A stretch of DNA of 64,000 nucleotides from Marinobacter guineae (GTDB taxonomy: Bacteria > Pseudomonadota > Gammaproteobacteria > Pseudomonadales > Oleiphilaceae). The notes beneath the pieces were generated by a model, which was not told the DNA's origin, searched no databases, and saw only the letters and a list, made by a program, of their open reading frames with translations. The DNA is taken from positions 607,848 through 671,847 of the forward strand of contig NZ_KZ319341.1 of assembly GCF_002744735.1 (NCBI RefSeq). The letters run 5' to 3'. Shown here in pieces: positions 1 through 10,295 of this stretch. Position 1 is the stretch's first letter. The number at the start of each line of letters is the position of its first letter. Position numbers and translations under genes: made by a program.

Positions 1-871
1 GATCCCGAAGCTCCACATTCACCTGGGGCAGTTCCAGTGCATCGACATCAACATTGGCGTATCCCCCCTGAGCAGCCGCATCAACCACGGCGATCACATC
101 CCCGGCGTTCTGGACCACGGAAAGACCCAGCAGGAATGCCGCCTCCTTGCTGAGAAAGCGCTCTGTACCGTCACTGCCTTCCTTCGCCAGCAGCTCGTTG
201 TAGGCGTCGGGAATCTGGCTGGCCATGAATCGGGCCAGCGCGCGGGCGTAGGCGTGGGAGCGGTCATCCTGCGCCAGGATGTAATCCCGCACCAGGTTCA
301 GATCCGCCAGACTGGCAGCTGCCCCTGCCGGGGTTTCCAGGAAAGACCCCAACCCCACCAGGCCGCGGTACCGGGCCAGAGTGGTAAGGGGTGTAAGGTT
401 CCGGACACCGGGAGGCGCCGACATCATATAGGCACTGGCGACCGGCACCTCCCCACTGCGGGTCTCTTCCAGAGTCTTGCCGGGCAGCGCCAGGGCATAG
501 AGCGGATAGTCCCGGGGATCAATATCCGGACCTACTGCCGGCTCCAGAACCAGCTCTGAGATATCCAGTGAGAACTGGCCCCCCGGTCCGCTCATGGCGG
601 TCGGTTCGCCGGAGCCAAGGGTGACTTCGCGGCCATTCTCCAGTTTGATAACCAGAGGCCCGGGGGTGAATTGGCTGTCGCTATCCATATCCAGCCAGAC
701 CCGGGCGTTGTTCAGGTAACCGTCGATGACCTTACCGGTATAGGGCGCAGGCTCACTGTACTCCACACCATCAAAATCGCGACCGTCCACGGGCAGCTGA
801 TCGGATTCCTTGCCGCAACCGGCCAGGGCGAGGGATAAAGCAGAAACAGAGAGGCAGAGTAGGCATTTCAT
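1..871 (-). CDS. Surface lipoprotein, 3' end outside the window (partial)
   Basis: The reading frame stays open from an ATG at 871 down to the left edge, about 290 codons, with no stop, so the C-terminus is missing. The N-terminus is a lipoprotein signal: a hydrophobic stretch ending in a lipobox LAGC with Cys19 as the probable lipidated residue. An AAGGA lies upstream of the start. Shortly after follows DGYLNNARVWLDMDSDSQ, an Asp-rich loop that resembles the short calcium-binding-like motif of some secreted and surface proteins, then a segment containing NLTPLTTLARYRGL. No enzyme motif was recognised. It is probably an envelope lipoprotein of unknown function; the family is not identified. 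Confidence 0.7.
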   Translation of the reverse strand, partial: MKCLLCLSVSALSLALAGCGKESDQLPVDGRDFDGVEYSEPAPYTGKVIDGYLNNARVWLDMDSDSQFTPGPLVIKLENGREVTLGSGEPTAMSGPGGQFSLDISELVLEPAVGPDIDPRDYPLYALALPGKTLEETRSGEVPVASAYMMSAPPGVRNLTPLTTLARYRGLVGLGSFLETPAGAAASLADLNLVRDYILAQDDRSHAYARALARFMASQIPDAYNELLAKEGSDGTERFLSKEAAFLLGLSVVQNAGDVIAVVDAAAQGGYANVDVDALELPQVNVELRD

Positions 872-974
872 CGCGGCAACCGTTTATCCTTGTTAGAGGT
901 TGTGCCGCTACTTTAGGGGATGTGGTGGCCGGAGACCTTGATAGGTTTGGCAATTTGTAAAGTTTGGTAACAAG

Positions 975-2726
975 TCACGACGAGCAGCTGTAATGGGAAA
1001 AACCGCCAAGATCGAACAACTCTGACGGTTTCAGCCGGTAATATCGCGCCTCGACGGCATTCGACTGTTCGGCGTAGGGTTGAGTCAATACATCCTGCAG
1101 TGCTCTAAGTGGCCGGTAATCACCATCGGCCGCTCGCTGATAGGCAGGCACCACGAACCACTCGCGCATGGTGTATTTTGGATTCACGAGTTTCATGCTT
1201 CGGGAGAGTTCCTCGCGGAATTGGGAACCGCTGCTACCCGGGCCATCCCCGTCGATTCCAATTCGCGATTTCCACTCGGCAAGCCATTCTGACCAACGCT
1301 TGAGCAACGCGTCCGTGTCAGCCCCTCCCGCTTGATTCAGTGACCTGTAAAAGCTCTTTTCGATTGGCCCGATGTCGTCAGGTATTGATGAGAGTTCGCG
1401 AAAAAAGACGGTGTAATCCACGGGGGTTTGCGTCATCAGCATCATCAGCTCCCTGAAGAGTCCAGCGTCAAACGCGTCAAGCCCGAGCTTCGCTGCCCAC
1501 ATTTTCTGCAATTCCGCCTGCATCACTTCCGGGAAACCTTCCTGAATCTCCTCGAGCTCAGCCAGTTCGTCCTCGTGAGCGTTTAACAGAGGCTGCAGGG
1601 CTGAACAGAAACTCTTGAAGTTCCATTCTGCTGCCACGGGTTGGTTCAGAAAAGAGAAGTGCTGTCCGCCACCGGTCCATGGTTGGTAAAAGGGTTCAAA
1701 TACTTCACAGAAGCCGAAGGGACCATAATCCAGAGTGAAGCCTCCGGCGGCGCAGTTGTCACTGTTGAAATTACCCTGGCAGTAACCAACCCGGATCCAG
1801 TTCGCGACCAGGGAGGCAAGACGGCTGCGGAACGCCCGCGCGAGCATCACGATTTTTGTGGGAGTCGCAAGTGTTTGGTCAATAACGCCGTTGTATTCCC
1901 GGTCAATCAGGTGCAGTACCAGTTGCTCGAGTTCTTCAGGCGCACCGGGGTGCTCCTGCTTTCGGGCCCTGCGACCGAAGAGTTCGAGTTGACCCACCCG
2001 AATGAAGGACGGGGCCACGCGGGTGGAGATGGCAACCGGCTCCGAAATGAGCTGGTCGGGATCCCGGGAATGGGAGCCCTCGGAGTACCAGGGGCGCCGC
2101 ACCTTCTCCGTTTTCGATACATACAGACTCAAAGACCGGGAGGTCGGCACTCCCAACGCGTGCATGTGTTCCTGCGCCAGGAATTCACGAACGCTGGAAC
2201 GCAGAACAGCCCGGCCGTCGGCGCCGCGACAATATGGAGTCCGTCCGCCACCTTTTAGCTGCATTTCCCAGCGCCGACCATTGATGACCGCTTCAAGTAC
2301 CGAAATGGCACGGCCGTCACCATAGCCGTTGCCGGTCTGAAACGGGCACTGCTGGACGTACTCGGTGCCGTAAATGGAAAGCGCATAGCCACATGCCCAA
2401 CCGACTTTGCTCATCGGCTCCGGGACGAGTGAAAGGTCTCCGGAGAACATACGGATAAAGTCAGCGAACTGGGCCAGGCTGTCGGCAAAGTTTAATTCGC
2501 GGAACAAACCTTCACTGTGAGCCACGTATTCAGGGGTCTCGATGGGCGTTGGCCTGACCGGAACGTAGTGCCCCGAGAATACCTGTCGTGGCCGGAAGTC
2601 AACTCCATCGGGCGTTGCATCCGGATCGCAGTTCAGACTATTCATCAGGGAATAGTCTGCCATCGGTGCAAGCTCTTCGAGGCTGGTCACTTCGAAGTTG
2701 TTTTCTCGTGGCAATTGATGACTCAT
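975..2726 (-). CDS. selO: SelO-family protein adenylyltransferase (YdiU/UPF0061)
   Basis: A 583-residue SelO pseudokinase-fold protein; characterised relatives transfer AMP from ATP to Ser/Thr/Tyr of substrate proteins, with links to redox stress. Family motifs seen are [14 protein letters not shown] (about 132-145), [20 protein letters not shown] (about 159-178) and NSDN...TLDYGPFGF (about 321-339), whose Asp323, Asn324 and Asp333 match the expected catalytic and metal positions. The last residues are SCSS, with Cys where eukaryotic SelO carries selenocysteine. The ATG at 2726 was preferred to longer options because AGGAGG sits about 7 nt before it. The segment preceding the catalytic Asp reads QGNFNSDN where many homologues have HGVMNTDN, suggesting a divergent branch. 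Confidence 0.92.
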   Translation of the reverse strand: MSHQLPRENNFEVTSLEELAPMADYSLMNSLNCDPDATPDGVDFRPRQVFSGHYVPVRPTPIETPEYVAHSEGLFRELNFADSLAQFADFIRMFSGDLSLVPEPMSKVGWACGYALSIYGTEYVQQCPFQTGNGYGDGRAISVLEAVINGRRWEMQLKGGGRTPYCRGADGRAVLRSSVREFLAQEHMHALGVPTSRSLSLYVSKTEKVRRPWYSEGSHSRDPDQLISEPVAISTRVAPSFIRVGQLELFGRRARKQEHPGAPEELEQLVLHLIDREYNGVIDQTLATPTKIVMLARAFRSRLASLVANWIRVGYCQGNFNSDNCAAGGFTLDYGPFGFCEVFEPFYQPWTGGGQHFSFLNQPVAAEWNFKSFCSALQPLLNAHEDELAELEEIQEGFPEVMQAELQKMWAAKLGLDAFDAGLFRELMMLMTQTPVDYTVFFRELSSIPDDIGPIEKSFYRSLNQAGGADTDALLKRWSEWLAEWKSRIGIDGDGPGSSGSQFREELSRSMKLVNPKYTMREWFVVPAYQRAADGDYRPLRALQDVLTQPYAEQSNAVEARYYRLKPSELFDLGGFSHYSCSS

Positions 2727-2826
2727 CTGCGCCCCTCCTGATCCAAGGAAACAGGCAGTGCTAACACCGCCTTCGGCTGCCCCTTTGATCAGAACCCGAG
2801 GGTGACCAGAACCCCCGGGGCCATAC

Positions 2827-3966
2827 TCAGAATGAGCGGGCAACGATTTCCTTCATGATTTCATTGGTGCCGGCATAAATCCGCTGCACCCGTGAGTCTG
2901 CCCAGGCCCGTGCAATCGGGTACTCCCACATGTAGCCGTAGCCACCGTGCAACTGAACACACTCGTCCATCACCTTACACTGCAGGTCCGTGGTGAGCTG
3001 CTTCAACATCGCCGCGGTGGGAATGTCGAGCTTTTTGTCCAGATGCAGTTCCAGGCACCGATCGGTGAATACCCGGGCGGCGGTGATTTCCGCTTTCATC
3101 TCCGCCATCTTGAAGCGGGTATTCTGAAAAGCAATCACCGGCTTGCCGAAGGCATTCCGCTCCTTGACGTAATCCAGGGTCCACCCCCAGGCAGCTTCAG
3201 CCGCGGCGACAGCCCCGAGGGCAACCTGCAGACGCTCGGCCGCCAGTTCCTGCATCAGCTGGAAAAAGCCCTGCCCCTCGCCGGGGCCGATCAGATTTCC
3301 TGCAGGCACTTTCACGTCCTGGAAAAACAGCTCGGAGGTGTCCTGGGCCTTCATACCCACCTTGTTCAGGTTCTGACCTTTCTCAAAACCTTCCCACGCG
3401 GTTTCCACCACGAACAGACTGATGCCCTTGGCGCCTTCCTTGGGATCAGTTTTGGCAACAACAATCACCACGTCCGCCAACTGTCCGTTGGTAATGAAGG
3501 TTTTCGAACCGTTCAGAACGTAATGGTCGCCGTTCTTGACCGCCGTGGTTTTCACGCCCTGCAGATCCGAACCAGCGCCGGGCTCGGTCATGGCGATAGC
3601 ACCGATCATCTCACCGCTGGCCAGCTTCGGTAAATACTGGTTTTTGAGCTCGTCGGAACCATAATTAAGCACGTAGGGCGCTACAATGTCAGAGTGCAAG
3701 CCCCAGCCTATCCCCGTCAAGCCGGCCCTGGCCACCTCTTCGATCAACACCGCGCTGTAGCGGAAATCCGCACCTACACCGCCAAACTCTTCCGGCAGGC
3801 ACGGGCAAAGGAATCCAAGCTCACCGGCCTTTTGCCAGAGTTCGCGGCTGACCTGGCCGTCTTTCTCCCACTGATCATGGTAAGGCACGGCTTCCTGCTC
3901 CAGAAACTTGCGGACAGAATCGCGAAAGCCTTCAAGGTCGGCGTCGAAGAGAGTACGTGGAATCAT
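2827..3966 (-). CDS. Acyl-CoA dehydrogenase, long-chain/isovaleryl-like
   Basis: A 379-residue FAD-dependent acyl-CoA dehydrogenase that would introduce the alpha-beta double bond in acyl-CoA and pass electrons to ETF. It has the N-terminal helical domain, the middle-domain signature [12 protein letters not shown] (126-137) and NGSKTFITN, and a C-terminal domain with QLHGGYGY and IYAGTNEI. The usual catalytic Glu of the EGT motif is Ala365 here, while Glu244 in LAAERL fits the alternative base position of long-chain and isovaleryl-CoA dehydrogenases. The start at 3966 has GAGG 7 nt upstream. The gene lies 100 bp upstream of selO on the same strand. Chain-length preference cannot be decided from sequence. 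Confidence 0.9.
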   Translation of the reverse strand: MIPRTLFDADLEGFRDSVRKFLEQEAVPYHDQWEKDGQVSRELWQKAGELGFLCPCLPEEFGGVGADFRYSAVLIEEVARAGLTGIGWGLHSDIVAPYVLNYGSDELKNQYLPKLASGEMIGAIAMTEPGAGSDLQGVKTTAVKNGDHYVLNGSKTFITNGQLADVVIVVAKTDPKEGAKGISLFVVETAWEGFEKGQNLNKVGMKAQDTSELFFQDVKVPAGNLIGPGEGQGFFQLMQELAAERLQVALGAVAAAEAAWGWTLDYVKERNAFGKPVIAFQNTRFKMAEMKAEITAARVFTDRCLELHLDKKLDIPTAAMLKQLTTDLQCKVMDECVQLHGGYGYMWEYPIARAWADSRVQRIYAGTNEIMKEIVARSF

Positions 3967-4088
3967 GGTGAACCTCGGTGAATAACCTGTGTTGTGATTG
4001 TCGTTCACCAAGTCTCTGCCCGGAGCCCGGTTTGCTCAATGATGAAAAGCATCAATCGGGCTGGCCAAAACCATCGCTCCGGGCCGCC

Positions 4089-4736
4089 TCAGCCCTTGCG
4101 CTTGTCCTCGGCACGGGCTTCGCCCCAGCGGGGCATCAGGTCCTGGGGCAGGTTCAGATGGTCGAGAATACGGGCGACAATGAAGTCCACCAGATCCCCG
4201 ACCGATTGGGGTTTGTGGTAGAAGCCGGGACTGGCCGGCATGATCACAGCACCCATGCGAGTCAGCTTCAGCATGTTCTCCAGGTGCACCTCCGAGAAAG
4301 GCGCTTCCCGGGGAACCAGGATCAGGGGCCGCCGCTCTTTCAGGGCAACGTCGCCCGCCCGCTCAATCAGGTTGTTGCTGGCCCCGGTTGCCAGTGCCGA
4401 GAGCGTGCCGGTGCTGCAGGGACAAACCACCAGCGGGGCTTTTTCCCCGGAGCCGGAGGCTGGCGGTGCGAACCAGTCTTCCCGGCCGAACACCAGAACC
4501 TGGCCTGGCGTAGCGCCGGCATACGCCGAGAGGGTGTCCTGCATGGCGGGTGGCGTTCCCGGCAGTTTCAGATCGGTTTCCGTGGCAATCACTACCTGGG
4601 CTGCCCGGCTGACCATCACGTTCACCCGACACCCGGCCGACACCAGGCACTGCAACAGCCGCAAGCCGTACTGGGCGCCGGAGGCGCCGGTCAAAGCCAG
4701 ATTAACAGTCGATACCCGGGTTTGGTCGTTGGTCAT
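4089..4736 (-). CDS. ubiX: UbiX flavin prenyltransferase
   Basis: About 215 residues. UbiX joins dimethylallyl phosphate to FMN to make the prenylated flavin used by the UbiD decarboxylase in ubiquinone synthesis. Visible signatures are the N-terminal Rossmann-like [16 protein letters not shown], then [30 protein letters not shown] split across the middle, [15 protein letters not shown] and [12 protein letters not shown], all typical of UbiX/Pad1. The ATG at 4736 was chosen; a GTG at 4748 would add four residues. It is downstream of mpl on the same strand (46 bp), the mpl-ubiX pairing known from Pseudomonas. Confidence 0.95.
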   Translation of the reverse strand: MTNDQTRVSTVNLALTGASGAQYGLRLLQCLVSAGCRVNVMVSRAAQVVIATETDLKLPGTPPAMQDTLSAYAGATPGQVLVFGREDWFAPPASGSGEKAPLVVCPCSTGTLSALATGASNNLIERAGDVALKERRPLILVPREAPFSEVHLENMLKLTRMGAVIMPASPGFYHKPQSVGDLVDFIVARILDHLNLPQDLMPRWGEARAEDKRKG

Positions 4737-4782
4737 GAATTCCGCCACTCGTCAGTCAAATGAAGCCACCGGCCGTGCCGGA

Positions 4783-6177
4783 TCAGCCACGGATACGCTC
4801 AAGCTCGGCAATGAGTTTACCGTGAATACCGCCAAACCCTCCGTTGCTCATGATCACAATGTGGCAAGGGCTGGGCAGATCTTCCAGTACTCGGGCTATC
4901 AGATTCTCCACAGAGGGCTCTACGCGGTGCAGAGCCGACCCGGGATTGTCTTGCTGCCAATCGGAAATCAGGGCCGGCAGCCAGTCCATGGCATTGAGAT
5001 TGGCCCATAACACCCGGTCGGCTGCGTTGGCACTGGGCAGCAACGCCTGCTGATGCACGCCCTGCTTCATGGTATTTGAGCGTGGTTCAATCAGCGCCAG
5101 GATCGGTTCATCCCCAACCCGGTTGCGCAAGCCCTCAAGGGTGGTGGCAATGGCGGTCGGGTGATGGGCAAAATCATCGTAAATCCGCACGCCATCAATA
5201 TCCGCCAGCAGCTCCATTCGCCGCTTTACGCCAGAGAACCGACACAGGGCGGCCACCGCATGATCGGGGGTTACACCCACATGACGGGCGGCGGCAATGG
5301 CAGACAAGGCATTGCGGACATTATGGAGGCCGGTCTGATCCCACTTCAGGGTGGCCACCGGCTGTTCATGGTGAATTACCATGAACCGGCTGCCGTCTTC
5401 AGAGAGCAGTTCTGCCCGCCAGTCAGAGGTGCGCGGAGTTTCACTGCCGATAGCGGTGTCCTGAACCGGGCTCCAGCAGCCCATGGCGAGGGCGTTATCC
5501 AGGTGCCCGTCGATCGCCGGCCGGATAATCAGGCCCTGGGAGGGAACGGTTCGGACCAGGTGATGGAACTGCCGCTCAATGGCTTCGACGTTCTCGAAAA
5601 TATCCGCGTGATCGAACTCCAGGTTGTTCAGGATCAGGGTATGGGGCCGGTAATGGATGAATTTGGAGCGCTTATCGAAAAACGCGCTGTCGTATTCATC
5701 TGCCTCGATAACAAAGAAATCGCTGTTACCAAGGCGGGCCGACACCGGAAAGTCCCGGGGAACACCCCCTACCAGGTACCCAGGCTCAAAACCGGCCTGA
5801 TCCAGTATCCAGAGCAGCATGGCGGTGGTCGTGGTTTTGCCATGGGTGCCCGCCACTGCCAGCACCCAACGGTGCCGAAGCACCTCCCGCGCCAGCCATT
5901 CCGGCCCGGACATATAGTCGATGTTGCGGTTGAGCACGGCTTCCACTTCGGCGTTGCCACGGGACATGGCGTTACCAATAAGCACAAGATCCGGCTGTGG
6001 CTCCAGATGGTCCGGGCTGTAACCTTCCATCAGGCTGATGCCCTGGGCCTCCAGCTGGGTGCTCATGGGTGGATAGACCCCCTGATCGGAACCGGTCACC
6101 GTATGCCCGAGTTCCCGGGCCAGAACGGCCAGACTGCCCATGAACGTGCCACAGATTCCAAGAATATGAATGTGCAT
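4783..6177 (-). CDS. mpl: Mpl, UDP-MurNAc:L-Ala-gamma-D-Glu-meso-DAP ligase
   Basis: A 464-residue Mur ligase that reattaches the recycled tripeptide L-Ala-gamma-D-Glu-meso-DAP to UDP-MurNAc in cell-wall recycling. It starts MHIHILGICGTFMGSLA, typical of Mpl rather than MurC. The ATP loop [10 protein letters not shown] is at about 109-118, followed by IEADEYDSAFFDKRSKF, the Mpl version of the central-domain signature, and YDDFAHHPTAI in the C-terminal domain. The ATG at 6177 begins exactly at the conserved N-terminus; a GGAGAGG lies about 11 nt upstream and a longer in-frame option at 6210 has no family support. It is probably co-transcribed with ubiX. Confidence 0.96.
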   Translation of the reverse strand: MHIHILGICGTFMGSLAVLARELGHTVTGSDQGVYPPMSTQLEAQGISLMEGYSPDHLEPQPDLVLIGNAMSRGNAEVEAVLNRNIDYMSGPEWLAREVLRHRWVLAVAGTHGKTTTTAMLLWILDQAGFEPGYLVGGVPRDFPVSARLGNSDFFVIEADEYDSAFFDKRSKFIHYRPHTLILNNLEFDHADIFENVEAIERQFHHLVRTVPSQGLIIRPAIDGHLDNALAMGCWSPVQDTAIGSETPRTSDWRAELLSEDGSRFMVIHHEQPVATLKWDQTGLHNVRNALSAIAAARHVGVTPDHAVAALCRFSGVKRRMELLADIDGVRIYDDFAHHPTAIATTLEGLRNRVGDEPILALIEPRSNTMKQGVHQQALLPSANAADRVLWANLNAMDWLPALISDWQQDNPGSALHRVEPSVENLIARVLEDLPSPCHIVIMSNGGFGGIHGKLIAELERIRG

Positions 6178-6332
6178 TCGGCGACTGCCCTCTCCGTTGA
6201 AACCCGACAAGCCTCCCGTATCCGCCCCAGCCCGTCAAGAGCCACGCTATCCGCAATCCTGCTCATGAAAATTGGCAGCGTTTGGCGTATCATCTGCCCC
6301 ATTGTCGAACCAGCAGGAGGCTCCAGCCCGAG

Positions 6333-7595
6333 ATGGCCATCAAGAACGCATTTTACGCTCAGTCCGGCGGTGTCACCGCCGTCATCAATGCCAGTGCCTG
6401 CGGGGTTATCCAGACCGCCCGCAAGCATCCGGACAAAATCGGCAAGGTGTTTGCCGGACGCAACGGCATTCTCGGAGCGCTGAAAGAAGAGCTGATTGAT
6501 ACCAGCATCGAACGAGATGATGCCATTCAGGCATTGATTCACACGCCAGGCGGCGCCTTCGGCTCCTGTCGGCACAAACTGAAGAACATTACTGAAAATC
6601 CTCGTGAATATGAGCGCCTGATCGAAGTGTTCCGGGCCCACGACATTGGCTATTTCTTTTACAACGGCGGCGGGGATTCCCAGGACACTGCTTTCAAGGT
6701 GTCCCAGATTTCAGAAAAGATGGGGTATCCCATCACCTGCATCGGGATTCCCAAAACCGTAGACAACGATCTGCCGTTCACCGACTGCTGTCCGGGCTTT
6801 GGTTCGGTGGCCAAATACATTGCCACCTCCACAATGGAAGCGAGCCTCGACATCAAGTCCATGTGCGAGACCTCAACCAAGGTCTTCATCCTCGAGGTCA
6901 TGGGGCGCCATGCCGGCTGGATTGCGGCCTCCGGCGGTCTGGCAGGCCAGGGAGAAGGCGAGCCGCCCCATATCATCCTGTTCCCGGAAATCCCGTTTAA
7001 TCGAGATAGCTTCCTGGCCCGCGTGGACCACTGCGTCAAGGAGTACGGCTACTGTGTTGTCGTCGCCTCCGAAGGCGCTCAGTACGAAGACGGCCGTTTC
7101 CTGGCCGACGCCGGTGCCAAGGATGCCTTCGGCCATACCCAGCTCGGCGGTGTAGCTCCCGCCCTGGCCAACATGGTCAAGCAGGCCCTGGGTCATAAGT
7201 ACCATTGGGCCGTGGCCGACTATCTTCAGCGCAGTGCCCGCCACATCGCATCAGCCACCGATGTGGAACAGGCCTACGCAGTCGGCAAGGCCGCAGTGGA
7301 AATGGCTCTGGATGGCAAACAGGCGCTAATGCCCACCATCGTTCGCGAACAGGCGAAGCCTTATCGCTGGAAGATTGGTGAGGCGCCCCTGAGTGAAGTG
7401 GCCAACCAGGAAAAGAAGATGCCGATTCACTATATTACCGACGATGGTTTTGGCATCACCCAGGATTGCCGGGACTATCTGGAACCCCTGATTTTCGGGG
7501 AAAGCTTCCCGCCGTTCGACAATGGGCTGCCGCGGGTTGCCAAGCTTCAGAATACTCTGGTCGAAAAGAAGCTGAAAACCGAGTTCCAGTTCTAG
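6333..7595 (+). CDS. pfp: 6-phosphofructokinase, probably pyrophosphate-dependent
   Basis: A 420-residue phosphofructokinase interconverting fructose 6-phosphate and fructose 1,6-bisphosphate. Motifs include FYAQSGGVTAVINAS at the N-terminus, GGGDSQDT (112-119), IPKTVDND (139-146) with catalytic Asp144, and VMGRHAGWIAAS. Lys141 in the PKT(V/I)DND motif and the non-Gly residue after GGD are the known marks of PPi-using enzymes; ATP enzymes normally have GGDGS and GTIDND. PPi use is therefore inferred and would make the step reversible. The start is the ATG at 6333, with AGGAGG 12 nt upstream. The gene is divergent from mpl and ends at a strong terminator shared with the convergent glutaredoxin gene. 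Confidence 0.9.
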   Translation: MAIKNAFYAQSGGVTAVINASACGVIQTARKHPDKIGKVFAGRNGILGALKEELIDTSIERDDAIQALIHTPGGAFGSCRHKLKNITENPREYERLIEVFRAHDIGYFFYNGGGDSQDTAFKVSQISEKMGYPITCIGIPKTVDNDLPFTDCCPGFGSVAKYIATSTMEASLDIKSMCETSTKVFILEVMGRHAGWIAASGGLAGQGEGEPPHIILFPEIPFNRDSFLARVDHCVKEYGYCVVVASEGAQYEDGRFLADAGAKDAFGHTQLGGVAPALANMVKQALGHKYHWAVADYLQRSARHIASATDVEQAYAVGKAAVEMALDGKQALMPTIVREQAKPYRWKIGEAPLSEVANQEKKMPIHYITDDGFGITQDCRDYLEPLIFGESFPPFDNGLPRVAKLQNTLVEKKLKTEFQF

Positions 7596-7630
7596 TCCAG
7601 GGTCTCAGCTCTTCCGGGACGCACAAAAAA

Positions 7631-7661
7631 GGGCCTGACAGATCAACTGTCAGGCCCTTTT
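7631..7661. terminator. Bidirectional rho-independent terminator
   Basis: An 11-bp perfect stem (7631-7641 with 7647-7657) and a 5-nt loop, followed by TTTT on the plus strand and preceded by six A on the plus strand. It can therefore stop transcription both from the phosphofructokinase gene (+) and from the glutaredoxin gene (-), which converge here. Confidence 0.9.
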
Positions 7662-7686
7662 CGATTTGCGGCCCACCAACGCGTCT

Positions 7687-7941
7687 TTAACGCGCCAGCT
7701 CCGCTTCGTGTTGACGCAGATAGGCCTGAAACTGGTCGAAACCGCCCACGTACCGATCCCCAACGAGGATCTGGGGCACGGTGTGCACCGGCCGGCCTAT
7801 TTTGTCGGCAATATCCTGTTTACTCATGCCCTTCTCGATCATATCGACCCAGACATAAGGAATGTTTCTGGTCTCGCACAGGTCCCTTGCCCGAACACAG
7901 AATCCACAACTTGAACGGCCGTAAATCGTGACCTGCTCCAT
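7687..7941 (-). CDS. grxA: Glutaredoxin, GrxA-like
   Basis: An 84-residue glutaredoxin for glutathione-dependent disulfide reduction in the cytoplasm. The start MEQVTIYGRSSCGFCVRARD and the later GRPVHTVPQILVG and GGFDQF follow the E. coli Grx1 pattern. The active site is dithiol Cys12-Gly-Phe-Cys15 in place of the common CPYC, and Thr-Val-Pro supplies the cis-Pro loop. The ATG at 7941 has GGAGG 5 nt upstream, so the longer in-frame extension is rejected. The non-standard CGFC may alter redox potential, but this is inference. Confidence 0.9.
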   Translation of the reverse strand: MEQVTIYGRSSCGFCVRARDLCETRNIPYVWVDMIEKGMSKQDIADKIGRPVHTVPQILVGDRYVGGFDQFQAYLRQHEAELAR

Positions 7942-8108
7942 AAAGACCTCCGAAACGTCTATAGCGATAAATTTTGAGATTGGTAGAACAATGGTTGAAT
8001 GATGACACGGCATACTGGAATTGAAAATTGATGCTTTGAATCGCCGCCATAGTAGCCAACCATATCTGGCTCACACTCCCGCGCCCCTGCGATACATCAA
8101 GCCAGCTG

Positions 8109-10235
8109 TCAGGTTCTGAGGCGGCTGAGCTCCCGCTCCAATACCTGCACCTCATTGTCCAGCGCCTGGCCACTGCCCTTGACCCGTCCGGCCAGCTCTC
8201 TCAGGTCGTTGGCGACATCGCCGATGTGGGTCAGGTTGCGATTGATTTCCTCACTCACAGAGCTTTGCTCTTCCGCCGCCGTGGCCACCTGGGTCACGTG
8301 CTCGACAATGGTTCCGATCCGGTCGACGACAGTGGCCAGCGAGTGGGCAGCTTCCTGGGTACCATCAACCGCCGAAGTAGCCCGGTCAACGCCACTCTGG
8401 ATCACGGAGACGGCGCCGTTCACATCCTCCTTCAGGCCGTCGATCATGCCGCTGATTTCATCGGTGGATTCCCGGGTCCGGGAGGCCAGGGTTCGCACCT
8501 CATCGGCGACCACAGCAAAGCCTCGGCCCTGCTCACCGGCCCGGGCCGCCTCGATTGCCGCGTTCAGGGCCAGCAGATTGGTTTGCTCGGCAATGCCCCG
8601 AATCACATCGATGATCCGGTTGATGTCCTCACTGCGATTGGCAACGCGACCGATTGCCGTGCTGGCTTCGCCCATATCGCTGGCAACCGCACTCACACCA
8701 GTCACTGCGGAGGAGAGCGTATCCTGGGTGAACCGGATACCGTCCTGGGCCATCCGGGCGTTCTCGGCCGCCTCGCCGGCAAACCCGGCCACCTCACCTG
8801 CAGCCGCGGACATCTCGTTCATGGCGGTCACCACACTGTCGATATCCTGGTGCTGCCTGGCGGTTTGCCCGTCGGTCTCGTCCGCAATGGCGCCAACATC
8901 CCGCGCCTGCTTATGAACCTTGGCATTCACTCCCTTCAGATCGTTGATCATTTCCCTCAGTCGGGCGAGGAAGGCGTTGAATCCACCAGCGAGTTCAATC
9001 AATTCTGCGTGGGTGTCGATGTCCAGCTCATGGGTCAGGTCCCCTTCAGAACTGGCCAGATTCTTCATCCGGTCGCGGATCTCATCCAGCGGCCGTGTCA
9101 CCGAACGGACCAGAAGCACCAGCGCAATAATGGCTACGACAACCACGCCGATACCCACCAGGGTTTGGCGGGTAGCCGTGGTGGCCACTTCACTGGACAG
9201 CAGACCGGTAATTTCGGACACGCCCGCAAGGGCCGCACCCCGGGGCAGTTCAATCAGCAGTGACCACTGGGTATCCGGCAGGCGAATGTCCACGGGGTAG
9301 GCGACTGCAAGGATTTCCCCGTCATCGTAGGTACCCTCGCGCTGATGCAGCTCGGAAAACGTATCCCCAAGGTCGGGAACCGCTTCCTGCAGGGGTCGGC
9401 CGAGACTTTCTTGGTAGTGGCTGGACGCGGCAATCAGACCCTGCCTGCTAAGAAGGGTTACCCGGGACTGACCGTCGAAAAGCGCCTGGCTGACTCCGGC
9501 AATGGTTTTTTGCAGGGTCGACAGGTTGATGTCTACGCCAACGACACCTGCAAAGGTACCGCCATCCAGGATCGGCACCACGAGACTGGTCATCAGCTCG
9601 GAATAGCCTTGGCTGATTTCGTAATCGTAGGGTTCCATGATGCAGGGAGATTTGGTATCCCGGGAGCACAGGTACCACTCGGCATCACGGATACCAAATT
9701 CATTCCTGCTATCCAGGTATTTGGTGGCCGGATCTTCGGTACGGCTGAACATTACATTGCCGTCTGGCCCCCGGTAGTAATAGATCTCCAGTGTGCCTTC
9801 GTCGCTGCTGTGGTCTTCAACGCCACCGGTAAAATAGCGGTCCTGACCATCGTACGCGTCGGGTTCAAACTGGGCGTAGACAGAACTCAGGCTTTTCTGC
9901 TCCTCCAGCACCGCCCCCACGGTCTCCTGAAGGGCTGTACGGCTGATACGACCGGAGCTGTCGGCCTGGATATTGCGGATAATCACGTTACGAACGACTT
10001 CCGGAGTCCGAAATGCCGTTGCAAACTGACCGCTCACCAGCTCGCCATATTTTCCGGCGGTTGCGCCAAGCTGATCCATCACAATACCCTGCACCGTATT
10101 CCGGGTTTCAGCCGTGAGCCGCTCCTCCATAGCCCCAAGTGACAACTGGGCAGTAACGACGATGCTGATGCCCATGATCAGGAGTAGTGACACAACGAGG
10201 GCATAGAGCTTGAAGCGAAGCGATAACTGTTTCAT
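8109..10235 (-). CDS. Methyl-accepting chemotaxis protein with periplasmic Cache sensor
   Basis: A 708-residue chemoreceptor. The first membrane helix is at about 11-30; a large periplasmic region (about 35-355) looks like a double Cache domain (WYLCSRD near 187 and VVGVDINLS near 231-239). The second helix is at about 358-376, followed by a HAMP domain with [10 protein letters not shown] and a cytoplasmic signalling domain whose hairpin tip contains [18 protein letters not shown]. The C-terminus ends ERELSRLRT with no CheR-binding pentapeptide. It would signal to CheA/CheW, which are not in the window. The ligand cannot be named. It is a single gene, divergent from the yqaA-like gene. Confidence 0.95.
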   Translation of the reverse strand: MKQLSLRFKLYALVVSLLLIMGISIVVTAQLSLGAMEERLTAETRNTVQGIVMDQLGATAGKYGELVSGQFATAFRTPEVVRNVIIRNIQADSSGRISRTALQETVGAVLEEQKSLSSVYAQFEPDAYDGQDRYFTGGVEDHSSDEGTLEIYYYRGPDGNVMFSRTEDPATKYLDSRNEFGIRDAEWYLCSRDTKSPCIMEPYDYEISQGYSELMTSLVVPILDGGTFAGVVGVDINLSTLQKTIAGVSQALFDGQSRVTLLSRQGLIAASSHYQESLGRPLQEAVPDLGDTFSELHQREGTYDDGEILAVAYPVDIRLPDTQWSLLIELPRGAALAGVSEITGLLSSEVATTATRQTLVGIGVVVVAIIALVLLVRSVTRPLDEIRDRMKNLASSEGDLTHELDIDTHAELIELAGGFNAFLARLREMINDLKGVNAKVHKQARDVGAIADETDGQTARQHQDIDSVVTAMNEMSAAAGEVAGFAGEAAENARMAQDGIRFTQDTLSSAVTGVSAVASDMGEASTAIGRVANRSEDINRIIDVIRGIAEQTNLLALNAAIEAARAGEQGRGFAVVADEVRTLASRTRESTDEISGMIDGLKEDVNGAVSVIQSGVDRATSAVDGTQEAAHSLATVVDRIGTIVEHVTQVATAAEEQSSVSEEINRNLTHIGDVANDLRELAGRVKGSGQALDNEVQVLERELSRLRT

Positions 10236-10295
10236 CTTAAAGCGAGACCTGCGGGGTATTGGAGATTCATTTCAACGTAAAGCAAGGAGAGCCTG

